Part shown: positions 7,408-13,587 of the stretch, in pieces
Layout: each line of letters begins with the position of its first letter
Position numbering within the stretch: position 1 is the stretch's first letter
Assembly: GCA_964475115.1 (NCBI GenBank)
Contig: CAYYVJ010000058.1
Coordinates: forward strand, 1 to 13,587
Source of the DNA: CAYYVJ01 sp964475115
GTDB taxonomy: Bacteria; Bacillota; Clostridia; Lachnospirales; Lachnospiraceae
Direction of reading: 5' to 3'
Length of the DNA: 13,587 bases
Notes under the pieces: model-generated
Told to the model about the DNA's origin: nothing
Seen by the model: only the letters and a program-made list of their open reading frames with translations
Databases searched by the model: none
Translations under genes and position numbers: made by a program

Positions 7408-8344
7408 ATATATCATTAAAAGAATATTGATTGCCATTCCCGTTCTTTTAGGTATTACGATTATAGATTACCTGATTATGAGCTTAGCAGGTAGTCCGTT
7501 AGAAATGATGCAAGGGCCTCGAGCATCAGAGGCAGCACTTGAGGCTAGAGCCATTGCTTTAGGGTTAGATAAACCTGTTTATGTACAGTATTTTATTTGG
7601 TTAAAAGAATTGTTTCAGGGAAATATGGGATATTCTATAAAAAGTTATCAACCGGTGAGTAAGATTATAGGAGATCACATTGGCTCTACGATTTTATTAA
7701 CAGGAAGCTCTTTGATCATTGGTTTAGCAATAGCAATTCCTGCGGGCATCTATAGTGCGGTTCATCAGTATAAGAAGCGTGATTATGTTCTTGTAACTCT
7801 TTCTTTTTTTGGAAGTAGTATACCTGGATTTTTTTTAGCTCTATTATTTATCTATACATTCACTGTAAAGCTAGGATGGTTACCCTCTAGTGGCATGAGA
7901 ACCGCAGGAAGTAGGAGTGACTTTATTGATATTGCAAGGCATATGATTATGCCGGTTTTTATTCTTGCAATTTCAGTTGCAGGATCAAACATCCGTTATA
8001 TTAGAAGCTCTGTGCTAGAAATATTACAGCAGGATTATGTGCGTACAGCAAAATCAAAAGGAATAGGGCGTTTTTTAACTATAAATAAACATGCACTTCG
8101 TAATGCACTACTTCCCATTGTTACGATTTTTGGTATGCAAATACCTGCTTTATTTGGTGGTGCAATTATAATAGAACAAGTTTTTAGTTGGCCAGGGTTA
8201 GGGCTAATTACTATGAATGCAATAACCAACAGGGATTATCCTGTGATAATGGGAGTTTGTCTCCTAACAGCAATTGTAGTTTTAATATCAAATTTATTAA
8301 CGGATATTGTTTATGCAATTGTAGACCCAACGATTCAATATTAG
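7400..8344 (+). CDS. oppB: Oligopeptide-type ABC transporter permease, OppB/DppB subunit
   Basis: Membrane subunit of 314 residues, the usual size. It opens with the family start YIIKRILIAIPVLLGITIIDYLI (first membrane helix, about 9-29). It then has a long extracytoplasmic loop (LDKPVYVQYFIWLKELFQGNMGYSI, 56-80) and five more hydrophobic helices. The EAA loop that docks the ATPases is at 212-240 (QDYVRTAKSKGIGRF...HALRNALLPI), followed by FSWPGLG (262-268), a conserved OppB element. It pairs with OppC to form the translocation channel. GAGGGAG at 7384-7390 lies 9 bp before ATG, inside the end of oppF. OppC starts 14 bp after the stop. Confidence 0.93.
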   Translation: MFKYIIKRILIAIPVLLGITIIDYLIMSLAGSPLEMMQGPRASEAALEARAIALGLDKPVYVQYFIWLKELFQGNMGYSIKSYQPVSKIIGDHIGSTILLTGSSLIIGLAIAIPAGIYSAVHQYKKRDYVLVTLSFFGSSIPGFFLALLFIYTFTVKLGWLPSSGMRTAGSRSDFIDIARHMIMPVFILAISVAGSNIRYIRSSVLEILQQDYVRTAKSKGIGRFLTINKHALRNALLPIVTIFGMQIPALFGGAIIIEQVFSWPGLGLITMNAITNRDYPVIMGVCLLTAIVVLISNLLTDIVYAIVDPTIQY

Positions 8345-8358
8345 GAGGAAAAGCTATA

Positions 8359-9183
8359 ATGATTATAAAACGTTTTAAAAAACATAAACTAGCAGTTATA
8401 AGCTTTTATTTTCTCTGTATTGTTGGACTGCTTGCATTATTAGCTCCAGTCTTAGCGCCTTATGATCCAAACAAAGTTTCAATGCTTTTTGGGAAGCCCC
8501 CTTCAATGGAACATTTGTTAGGAACAGATCAGATAGGCAGAGATATGTTAAGTAGATTGTTGTATGCCACTAGGAATTCACTTTTTGTAGGGTTGGCAGT
8601 TACGATATTATCTACTATAATAGGAGTAGTATTAGGATTAATATCTGGATATGTTGGTGGCTGGATTGATATTGTCATTATGCGTATTACAGATATTATT
8701 ATGTCATTTCCATATATTTTATTAGTCTTAGTAGCTGCAGCCATTTTTGAACCGGGATTATGGAATATCATTATAATTCTTGGCTTTGTAAATTGGCCTG
8801 GCGTTGCCCGATTGGTGAGAGGCAATGTCCTGTCGCTTCGGGAGGCAAACTTTGTAAAAGGAAGTAAGGTAGCTGGGATGCCTGGAAGTTATATTATGTT
8901 TTCGGAGATTTTACCAAATACCATTGCTCCAGTTCTTGTGTATGCTACTTCTGTATTTGCCCTATCTATATTAGATGAGGCGGCACTTAGTTTTCTTGGA
9001 ATGGGTGTACAACCACCGACAGCGAGTCTGGGAAATATCTTAAATGGTGCAGAGTCTATTACAATTCTTACAAGTAAGTTTTGGTTATGGATTCCAGCAG
9101 GAGTTATTATTATATTTTTAGTAATTGGCATAAATTTTGTAGGAGATGCTTTGCGAGATGCAATAAATCCTGCAGGAAATTAA
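8359..9183 (+). CDS. oppC: Oligopeptide-type ABC transporter permease, OppC/DppC subunit
   Basis: Second membrane subunit, 274 residues. The start at 8359 has a perfect AGGAGG (8343-8348) 10 bp upstream. The open frame reaches back to 8188, but that extension only overlaps oppB out of frame. Features are an N-terminal membrane helix (11-33), APYDP (33-37), the hallmark HLLGTDQIGRD (52-62), further helices, and the EAA loop (162-190: REANFVKGSKVAG...ILPNTIAP). LSFLGMGVQPPTASLGN (210-226) and NFVGDALRDAINP (259-271) are characteristic of OppC/DppC. With oppA, D, F and B this completes a five-subunit importer. The order A-D-F-B-C differs from the common A-B-C-D-F. Confidence 0.93.
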   Translation: MIIKRFKKHKLAVISFYFLCIVGLLALLAPVLAPYDPNKVSMLFGKPPSMEHLLGTDQIGRDMLSRLLYATRNSLFVGLAVTILSTIIGVVLGLISGYVGGWIDIVIMRITDIIMSFPYILLVLVAAAIFEPGLWNIIIILGFVNWPGVARLVRGNVLSLREANFVKGSKVAGMPGSYIMFSEILPNTIAPVLVYATSVFALSILDEAALSFLGMGVQPPTASLGNILNGAESITILTSKFWLWIPAGVIIIFLVIGINFVGDALRDAINPAGN

Positions 9184-9203
9184 AAATTAGGGGGTATTTT
9201 TCT

Positions 9204-10076
9204 ATGAAGAAATTAGCTTTTATCGGTGTAGGAATTATGGGAAAATCTATGGTTCGAAATTTATTGAAAGCCGGGTATGAAGTATCTATTTACACAAGAA
9301 CGAAAGAAAAGGTATTGGATGTGATCTCAGAAGGTGCAACTTGGTCTGATACCATTGCAGAGTGCGTGAAAGATAGTGAAGCTGTGTTTTCTATCGTGGG
9401 CTTTCCAAAAGATGTAGAAGAAATTTACTTTGGTGAAACAGGTATCCTAAATTCTGCCTCTAAAGGAACTTATATTGTAGATATGACAACTACAAGTCCC
9501 AAATTAGCAGTGAGAATATATGAAGAGGCGAAGAAAAAAGGAATTTATGCATTAGATGCTCCTGTTACTGGTGGAGATATGGGTGCCAAATCGGGAACAC
9601 TTACCATTATGGTTGGTGGCGAAGAAGAGGCCTATAAGGCATGTGAAGAAATCTTTTTTGCTATGGGAAAACATGTGATATACGAAGGAAAAGCTGGTAA
9701 TGGTCAACATACCAAGATGGCGAATCAAATCGTAATTGCAGGAACCTTATCTGGCGTCTGTGAAGCCATGATATATGCTAGGAAAATGGGTCTTGATGTA
9801 GAAAAAATGATGAATACCATTAGTACAGGATCTGCTGGAAGCAAACAATTAGATACGGTAGCTCCTAGAATACTAAAAGAGGATTACAATCCAGGCTTCT
9901 TTATTAAGCACTTTATAAAAGATATGAGTATAGCGGTAGAAGAAGCACGTGAAAGAGGATTAGACCTTAATATTCTTGAACAAGTTCTTACTATGTATAG
10001 GGATTTAGAAAAAGAAGGTAAGGGAGACTTAGGAACTCAGGCATTAATCAAATTTTATGAGGAACGTCCTCTTTAG
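9204..10076 (+). CDS. Beta-hydroxyacid dehydrogenase (3-hydroxyisobutyrate / tartronate-semialdehyde reductase family)
   Basis: A 290-residue NAD(P)-dependent oxidoreductase that should interconvert a short beta-hydroxyacid and its semialdehyde. The Rossmann motif FIGVGIMGKSM is at 6-16, and the adenosine-binding loop YTRTKEK (30-36) has Arg and Lys after the second strand, which hints at NADP(H). The substrate signature DAPVTGGDMGAKSGTLTIMVGG spans 118-139. Catalytic K171 lies in GNGQHTKMANQ with N175 four residues on, and K239 sits in FIKDM. The length is normal for the family. LacI or GntR neighbours that would name a glycerate or serine pathway are absent, so the substrate is open. The start is set by TTAGGGGG (9188-9194), 9 bp before ATG; longer in-frame starts fall inside oppC. 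The gene is 20 bp behind oppC and probably in the same transcript. Confidence 0.88.
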   Translation: MKKLAFIGVGIMGKSMVRNLLKAGYEVSIYTRTKEKVLDVISEGATWSDTIAECVKDSEAVFSIVGFPKDVEEIYFGETGILNSASKGTYIVDMTTTSPKLAVRIYEEAKKKGIYALDAPVTGGDMGAKSGTLTIMVGGEEEAYKACEEIFFAMGKHVIYEGKAGNGQHTKMANQIVIAGTLSGVCEAMIYARKMGLDVEKMMNTISTGSAGSKQLDTVAPRILKEDYNPGFFIKHFIKDMSIAVEEARERGLDLNILEQVLTMYRDLEKEGKGDLGTQALIKFYEERPL

Positions 10077-10085
10077 AGAAAGGGT

Positions 10086-10889
10086 ATGATGAAAAAAGGT
10101 AAAATGAAAGAAGCATATAAAGCTTTTGATAGGCATATTCGCAAAGAAAAGATAACATTTTATAGTTATTTTGTTTTGAGGATGCTTGTTCTTGTGACCA
10201 TGGTTGCACAGATTTTTAACAGAAACTTTGAAAATGTATTTCTTTGCATTTTGACATTGGTTCTTTTGATGCTACCAAGTGCTTTTGAGATGAACTTCAA
10301 AATTGATTTGCCAAATGCTATGGAAATCATTATTATGCTATTTATATTTGCAGCAGAAATCTTAGGTGAAATAAATGAATATTATATTATTTTTCCTTTT
10401 TGGGATACCATGCTTCATACGATAAATGGTTTTCTAGCTGCAGCCATTGGGTTTTCTTTGGTAGATATATTAAACCGAACAGAAAAGCTAAAGTTTGATT
10501 TATCTCCAGCCTTTGTATCTTCAGTTGGCTTTTGTTTTTCTATGACAATTGGTGTGGTTTGGGAGTTTTTTGAATATGGAGTAGATAAGTTCCTTGGATT
10601 TGATATGCAAAAGGATACAGTAATTAATTCTATTAGGACCGTACTTCTTGACCCGGCTGGTGGAAACAAAGTTTTTGTCATAGACAATATTAATGAAGTT
10701 ATAATAAATGGACAATCTTTAGGTTTGAGTGGCTATATAGACATTGGATTAATCGATACCATGCAAGACTTGTGGGTGAATTTTATTGGTGCAGCAGTAT
10801 TTTCAGTGATAGGATATTTTTACATAAAAAGCCGCGGAAAAAACAAAATGGCAGAGCATTTTTTACCACGTAGAGTCAAGAAAAAGTAG
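10086..10889 (+). CDS. YjdF/DUF2238-like integral membrane protein
   Basis: A 267-residue membrane protein of unknown function. Hydrophobic segments lie near 26-44, 50-66, 79-95, 108-128, 141-160 and 229-248. Polar residues sit in or beside them: D107 and H111 (FWDTMLHTINGF), E160 and E163 (GVVWEFFEYGVD), and D224, D228 and N232 (DTMQDLWVNFIGA). This pattern fits DUF2238/YjdF-type proteins. A stretch of about 55 residues (169-223), likely soluble, separates the WEFFEY and DTMQDL motifs; in the family as I recall it these are close together. The N-terminus is basic and the C-terminus very basic (PRRVKKK), consistent with cytoplasmic tails. ATGATG at 10086 and 10089 gives two close starts behind AGAAAGGG (10077-10084); the second has better spacing, and ATG 10104 is also possible. 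It is 9 bp behind the dehydrogenase gene. Confidence 0.7.
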   Translation: MMKKGKMKEAYKAFDRHIRKEKITFYSYFVLRMLVLVTMVAQIFNRNFENVFLCILTLVLLMLPSAFEMNFKIDLPNAMEIIIMLFIFAAEILGEINEYYIIFPFWDTMLHTINGFLAAAIGFSLVDILNRTEKLKFDLSPAFVSSVGFCFSMTIGVVWEFFEYGVDKFLGFDMQKDTVINSIRTVLLDPAGGNKVFVIDNINEVIINGQSLGLSGYIDIGLIDTMQDLWVNFIGAAVFSVIGYFYIKSRGKNKMAEHFLPRRVKKK

Positions 10890-10916
10890 AATAAAGAAAA
10901 TATGGAGGTAGATAAT

Positions 10917-11237
10917 ATGATTATAACTACAACCCCTACAATTGAGGGAAAAACTATTACAGAGTATAAAGGTATTGTATTCGGAGAAGTAGTTTCAGGT
11001 GTGAATTTTATAAAAGATTTTGCAGCAGGTTTATCAAACTTTTTTGGAGGACGTTCAGGAAGTTATGAAGAAGAATTAATTACTGCTAGAGAAAATGCTT
11101 TAAAAGAAATGGAATCTCGCGCAAGACAACTAGGAGCAGATGCTGTTGTCGGAGTTGATATTGATTATGAAGTGTTAGGTGCTGATAATGGAATGTTAAT
11201 GGTAACTGCATCGGGAACAGCAGTAAAATACATCTGA
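10917..11237 (+). CDS. YbjQ/UPF0145 family protein
   Basis: A 106-residue cytoplasmic protein, the usual length for UPF0145 (DUF74, sometimes called a heavy-metal-binding domain). The typical landmarks are MIITTTPTIEGKTITEYKGIVFGEVVSG at the start, then a helix EEELITARENALKEMESRARQLGADAVVGVDIDYE (51-85), and a final strand MLMVTASGTAVKY. Such proteins form pentameric rings; a biochemical role is not established. ATG 10917 is chosen because GGAGG (10904-10908) is 8 bp upstream. The ATG at 10902 lies before this ribosome site and would add five residues. The gene follows the DUF2238-like gene by 27 bp and ends the tight cluster. Confidence 0.88.
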   Translation: MIITTTPTIEGKTITEYKGIVFGEVVSGVNFIKDFAAGLSNFFGGRSGSYEEELITARENALKEMESRARQLGADAVVGVDIDYEVLGADNGMLMVTASGTAVKYI

Positions 11238-11305
11238 TAGGTAAATCAAATAAAACACAGTTAGACTTATATAAAAGAACGATAAAATAAAAAAAGAGGT
11301 ATTTT

Positions 11306-12217
11306 ATGTTAGAGGTACTAATTCGCGCAATTTCTCTAATTCTTGTTATGGTTTCTGGCTATCTAATAAAAAAGATAGGCTGGGTAAAGAAAGAAGATTT
11401 TCATATCTTTTCAAAGATCGTGTTAAGGTATACATTGCCATGTGCTATTATTACTAGTTTTAATGAAATGACAATCTATTCATCTATGATATTATTGGCT
11501 CTTATTGGTATCTCGGTTAATGTGATTTGTGCGATTATTGGAATGATAACGGGTAAGAAACATGGGAAAAAAGATCAGGCATTTAATGTTTTAAATATTG
11601 GTAGCTTTAATATAGGTGCCTTTACCTTGCCTTATGTTTCAAGCTTTTTAGGCCCACAAGGAGTAGTGACCACCAGTATGTTTGATTTGGGTAATGCAAT
11701 TGGAGCTGCTGGAATTAATTTTAGTATTGCTAAATCATTAGTAGACGAAAAAAATAAAGTATCTGTTTTAAATATTATTAAAAACATGTTCAAAAACGTT
11801 TTGTTTGATGTTTACATTTTGATGTTTGTTTTACGTTTACTTGATTTAAAACTTCCATCAGCTATTACAACATTTACTGGAGTGGTGGGACAGTCAAACA
11901 CCTTTCTTGCTATGCTTATGATCGGAATTGGATTTGAGATTCATTTAGATAAAAGGCGTATTAAAAAGGTTATTTCTAATCTTGCGATTCGGTATGCAAT
12001 TATGACAGTGATAGCACTTTGTATTTTCTTTTTCTTCCCATTGGAACAACAGATAAAAGAAGTGCTTTGTATCGTATTGTTTTCACCAATTGCAGCAATG
12101 ATACCAGGATTTACTGGTGAAATAAAAGGCGACGTAATGACTTCTGCTTTTATGACTTCCCTTAGCACAATTATAAGTATTATTGTAATGACATCGTTAT
12201 TAACACTTCTTTTTTAA
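11306..12217 (+). CDS. AEC-family permease (auxin efflux carrier/malate permease type)
   Basis: A 303-residue membrane protein with about ten hydrophobic segments in two halves separated by a hydrophilic break near 145-160. AEC features are the start LIRAISLILVMVSGYLIKKIGWV, the broken helix RYTLPCAIITSF (41-52), and NIGSFNIGAFTLPYVSSFLGPQGVVTTSMFDLGNA (97-131), matching the N-x-G-x-x-x-LP...D-x-x-N region. The second half repeats this with MIGIGFEIHL and FSPIAAMIPGF. Bacterial members are assigned to malate, malonate or other carboxylate transport, mainly by genetic evidence, so the substrate is open. A carboxylate would make sense near a hydroxyacid dehydrogenase, but that is inference. AAGAGGT (11294-11300) precedes ATG by 5 bp. 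No clear terminator or strong promoter appears in the 68-bp gap after ybjQ, so read-through from the opp operon is possible. Confidence 0.85.
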   Translation: MLEVLIRAISLILVMVSGYLIKKIGWVKKEDFHIFSKIVLRYTLPCAIITSFNEMTIYSSMILLALIGISVNVICAIIGMITGKKHGKKDQAFNVLNIGSFNIGAFTLPYVSSFLGPQGVVTTSMFDLGNAIGAAGINFSIAKSLVDEKNKVSVLNIIKNMFKNVLFDVYILMFVLRLLDLKLPSAITTFTGVVGQSNTFLAMLMIGIGFEIHLDKRRIKKVISNLAIRYAIMTVIALCIFFFFPLEQQIKEVLCIVLFSPIAAMIPGFTGEIKGDVMTSAFMTSLSTIISIIVMTSLLTLLF

Positions 12218-12230
12218 TAAATTGAAGGGT

Positions 12231-12313
12231 ACAAAAAAAGGTTTTGCTTGCGAAACTCTAGAGCCTTCGGCGGCCGTTAGCGGTATATACGTTGTACGCC
12301 GAAGACTTTTTTT
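12231..12313 (+). terminator. GC-rich structured terminator element after the permease gene
   Basis: The stem CTTCGGCG (12265-12272) pairs with CGCCGAAG (12297-12304) and is followed by T7 (12307-12313). Inside it CCG-TTAG-CGG (12274-12283) forms a small second hairpin, so the structure is branched. A separate small hairpin can form at 12241-12256 (GTTT...AAAC). An A7 run (12233-12239, approximate) mirrors the T7, so termination from the other strand is possible. The segment is much more GC-rich than its surroundings. A dispersed repeat or small RNA is an alternative reading. Confidence 0.7.
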
Positions 12314-12321
12314 ATTTAATA

Positions 12322-12335
12322 TAAAAACGTTTTTA
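12322..12335. promoter_or_regulatory. 14-bp perfect palindrome, candidate LacI-family operator 1
   Basis: TAAAAACGTTTTTA is a perfect palindrome with a central CG step, the form expected for LacI-family proteins, whose hinge helix inserts a Leu at a central CpG. It lies 180 bp upstream of the regulator gene. It also resembles a catabolite (cre) site, but the G and C expected near the two ends are replaced by A and T. Confidence 0.55.
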
Positions 12336-12399
12336 CTAATTATGTAAACATAAAACCTTAAGTTTATTAAATATTACAATTATAATTGGAAAAATGACC

Positions 12400-12437
12400 T
12401 AAAATCAACAATAAAAATGTTTTTATTCTTGATTTTA
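12400..12437. promoter_or_regulatory. 38-bp near-perfect palindrome, candidate operator 2 overlapping the -35 box
   Basis: Left arm 12400-12417 and right arm 12420-12437 pair at 17 of 18 positions; the one mismatch is C12409/C12428, and the centre is TG (12418-12419). Its core TAAAAATGTTTTTA (12412-12425) differs from operator 1 by one base. The right arm covers the -35 box at 12429-12434, so a bound repressor would block the promoter. Confidence 0.6.
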
Positions 12438-12457
12438 TTATAAGTAGGTTATATAAT
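12429..12457 (+). promoter_or_regulatory. Promoter of the LacI-family regulator gene
   Basis: TTGATT (12429-12434) and a perfect TATAAT (12452-12457) are exactly 17 bp apart. Transcription would begin near 12464, giving a leader of about 38 nt. Overlap with the long palindrome suggests autoregulation. Confidence 0.7.
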
Positions 12458-12501
12458 AAATTTGTGGAAAGAATTATAAAAAATAGAGGGGTAGCAAGAG
12501 T

Positions 12502-13503
12502 ATGGTGACAATAAAAGATGTGGCAAAAGAAGCAGGTGTAGCGATTTCTACGGTGTCCAATGTACTAAATGAGGTAGATGTGGTAAGCCAAGAGACAAGG
12601 ACAAAGGTTTTAGATGCTGTTGCAAAGTTAAAATATGTGCCTAATATTAATGCAAAGCTTTTAAAGTCCAATAAAAAAAATACGATTGGCTTATTTTTGC
12701 CCAGTATCCAAGGTGATTTCTATAGAATGTTGATGCAGTCAATCCATATACATTGTAAATTGAATGGATATCTTTTAAATATATATATAAGCAATGAAAA
12801 TACCAGTGAAGAAATATATAGTATGATAATTTCTTCCGGGGTGGAAGGGGCAATTGTATTAAACGAAAGGCTTCATGATGAATATGTGGGAAGAATTGCT
12901 GAAACAAAATTACCGATTGTATTTATTGATAGGGAGTTTTCTGGAGATAGAATGTCTAGTGTGATGATAGATAATGTGGAAGGGGCAACCTTGGCATTAG
13001 AATATCTGATTAAGCAAGGGCATCGGAGAATTGGATATATACATGGAATCGACAATTTAGATGATGAAGCTAGATTTGCAGCCTATAAAGAAGTAATGAA
13101 GAAATACTCTCTTCCTATAGATGAGCAAATTATATTGAGGGGATATTTTGAAGAAGCAGTAGCTTATAGTGAGATGAGGATCCTTTTACTTAAGGGAATT
13201 GAGTTGCCAGATGCTTTCTTTTGTGCAAATGATGATATGGCTATGGGAAGTATTCGTGCACTTGTGGAAGCGGGGTTTCATGTGCCAGATCAGGTAAGTG
13301 TAATAGGCTTTGATGATATCTTAATGTCTTCTTATCACATTCCTCCTCTTACAACCATTCATAGTCCGGTTACAGAACTTGGAACAATGGCTACAAACGA
13401 GTTAATACGTTTAATTGTAGCAGAAGAGGGTTCAATAGGAGAGATAGCAAAATTATCTCCGTCTTTAGTCTTAAGAGACACATGCAAGTTTAAGATTAGG
13501 TAA
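12502..13503 (+). CDS. LacI-family transcriptional regulator
   Basis: A 333-residue repressor-type protein of normal length. The N-terminal helix-turn-helix is TIKDVAKEAGVAISTVSNVLN (3-23), followed by the third helix and the hinge YVPNINAKLLKSNKKNTIGL (45-64), where a Leu near 53-54 would intercalate into operator DNA. Residues 62-330 form a periplasmic-binding-protein-like sensor domain with the usual landmarks: DFYRMLMQSI (72-81), VEGAIVL, PIVFIDREF, GHRRIGYIHG, PDAFFCANDDMAMG, PDQVSVIGFDD and LTTIHSP. Such proteins usually bind a sugar or sugar derivative. GAGGGG (12486-12491) is 10 bp before ATG. Two palindromes upstream, one over its promoter, suggest self-control. The gene starting 40 bp downstream on the same strand is the likely co-regulated target. 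Confidence 0.93.
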   Translation: MVTIKDVAKEAGVAISTVSNVLNEVDVVSQETRTKVLDAVAKLKYVPNINAKLLKSNKKNTIGLFLPSIQGDFYRMLMQSIHIHCKLNGYLLNIYISNENTSEEIYSMIISSGVEGAIVLNERLHDEYVGRIAETKLPIVFIDREFSGDRMSSVMIDNVEGATLALEYLIKQGHRRIGYIHGIDNLDDEARFAAYKEVMKKYSLPIDEQIILRGYFEEAVAYSEMRILLLKGIELPDAFFCANDDMAMGSIRALVEAGFHVPDQVSVIGFDDILMSSYHIPPLTTIHSPVTELGTMATNELIRLIVAEEGSIGEIAKLSPSLVLRDTCKFKIR

Positions 13504-13543
13504 ATTTATCCTATCAATATAGAAAAGTATAAGGAGAGTATTT

Positions 13544-13587
13544 ATGGAAAACTACTATTTGCAAAATGATACCTATGTAATCGAAGA
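13544..13587 (+). CDS. Start of an unidentified gene (partial, cut by the window end)
   Basis: ATG 13544 has AAGGAG (13531-13536) 7 bp upstream, and 14 full codons are visible: MENYYLQNDTYVIE. The frame is still open at the window edge. This is too short for a safe family call. The opening vaguely recalls N-termini of clostridial cellobiose-phosphorylase-like (GH94-type) proteins, but I would not rely on it. No promoter or terminator is seen in the 40-bp gap after the LacI-family gene, so the two are probably co-transcribed. A carbohydrate enzyme would suit that neighbour. Confidence 0.6.
   Translation, partial: MENYYLQNDTYVIE

Noticed and set aside
8188..8358. N-terminal extension of oppC by 57 codons
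   Set aside because: It overlaps oppB out of frame, and AGGAGG with ATG 8359 gives the normal OppC start.
9081..9203. N-terminal extension of the dehydrogenase by 41 codons
   Set aside because: It overlaps oppC and is not Rossmann-like; the fold begins right at ATG 9204, which has its own ribosome site.
11238..11305. Possible promoter before the AEC permease (TTAGAC-16-TAAAAT)
   Set aside because: The -35 match is poor, and the -10 would sit only 5 bp before the ribosome site.
1..13587. CRISPR arrays, tRNA or rRNA genes, insertion sequences, phage genes
   Set aside because: I saw no regularly spaced repeats, no cloverleaf or rRNA-like sequence, and no transposase, integrase or phage-like reading frame.

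Overview
The window is AT-rich DNA with strong AGGAGG-type ribosome binding sites, mostly co-directional genes, a lipoprotein signal and gene families typical of Firmicutes. It fits a low-GC Clostridia member, probably Lachnospiraceae. That placement is inferred from gene content and protein style, not from a marker gene.

Left part (1-2841, + strand): the last 52 codons of an exporter-type ABC transporter, then a complete secreted 5'-nucleotidase-family phosphoesterase with a C-terminal LysM domain, closed by a hairpin. Next comes a decayed patch: a small reading frame broken by one extra A in an A7 run (2154-2295), and the orphan C-terminal end of a family 3 glycoside hydrolase (2334-2795). 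A 19-bp hairpin (2801-2841) serves as a terminator from both sides, because the following HDIG-type HD-domain hydrolase lies on the minus strand (2848-3477).

Middle part (3498-11237, + strand): a divergent regulatory region with a near-consensus promoter (TTGACA-17-TACAAT) and a 17-bp palindrome just after the predicted transcription start. It leads into a complete oligopeptide-type ABC importer in the order oppA-oppD-oppF-oppB-oppC. Tightly spaced behind it are a beta-hydroxyacid dehydrogenase, a YjdF/DUF2238-like membrane protein and a YbjQ/UPF0145 protein. No terminator is visible between these genes, so they look like one transcription unit. An AEC-family organic-anion/auxin-type permease follows after 68 bp and may be a read-through gene.

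Right part (12218-13587, + strand): a GC-rich structured terminator element, then a LacI-family regulator. Its upstream region holds two copies of nearly the same 14-bp palindrome, 90 bp apart centre to centre. The second copy is the core of a 38-bp near-perfect palindrome whose right arm contains the -35 box of the regulator's own promoter. A new gene starts 40 bp behind the regulator and runs off the window; it is the first candidate target.

Most genes belong to known families, and I do not see a clearly new system. The best leads are the double palindrome at the LacI-family promoter, the GC-rich terminator-like element beside it, the unexplained grouping of importer, dehydrogenase, DUF2238-like and YbjQ genes, and the debris at 2154-2795.
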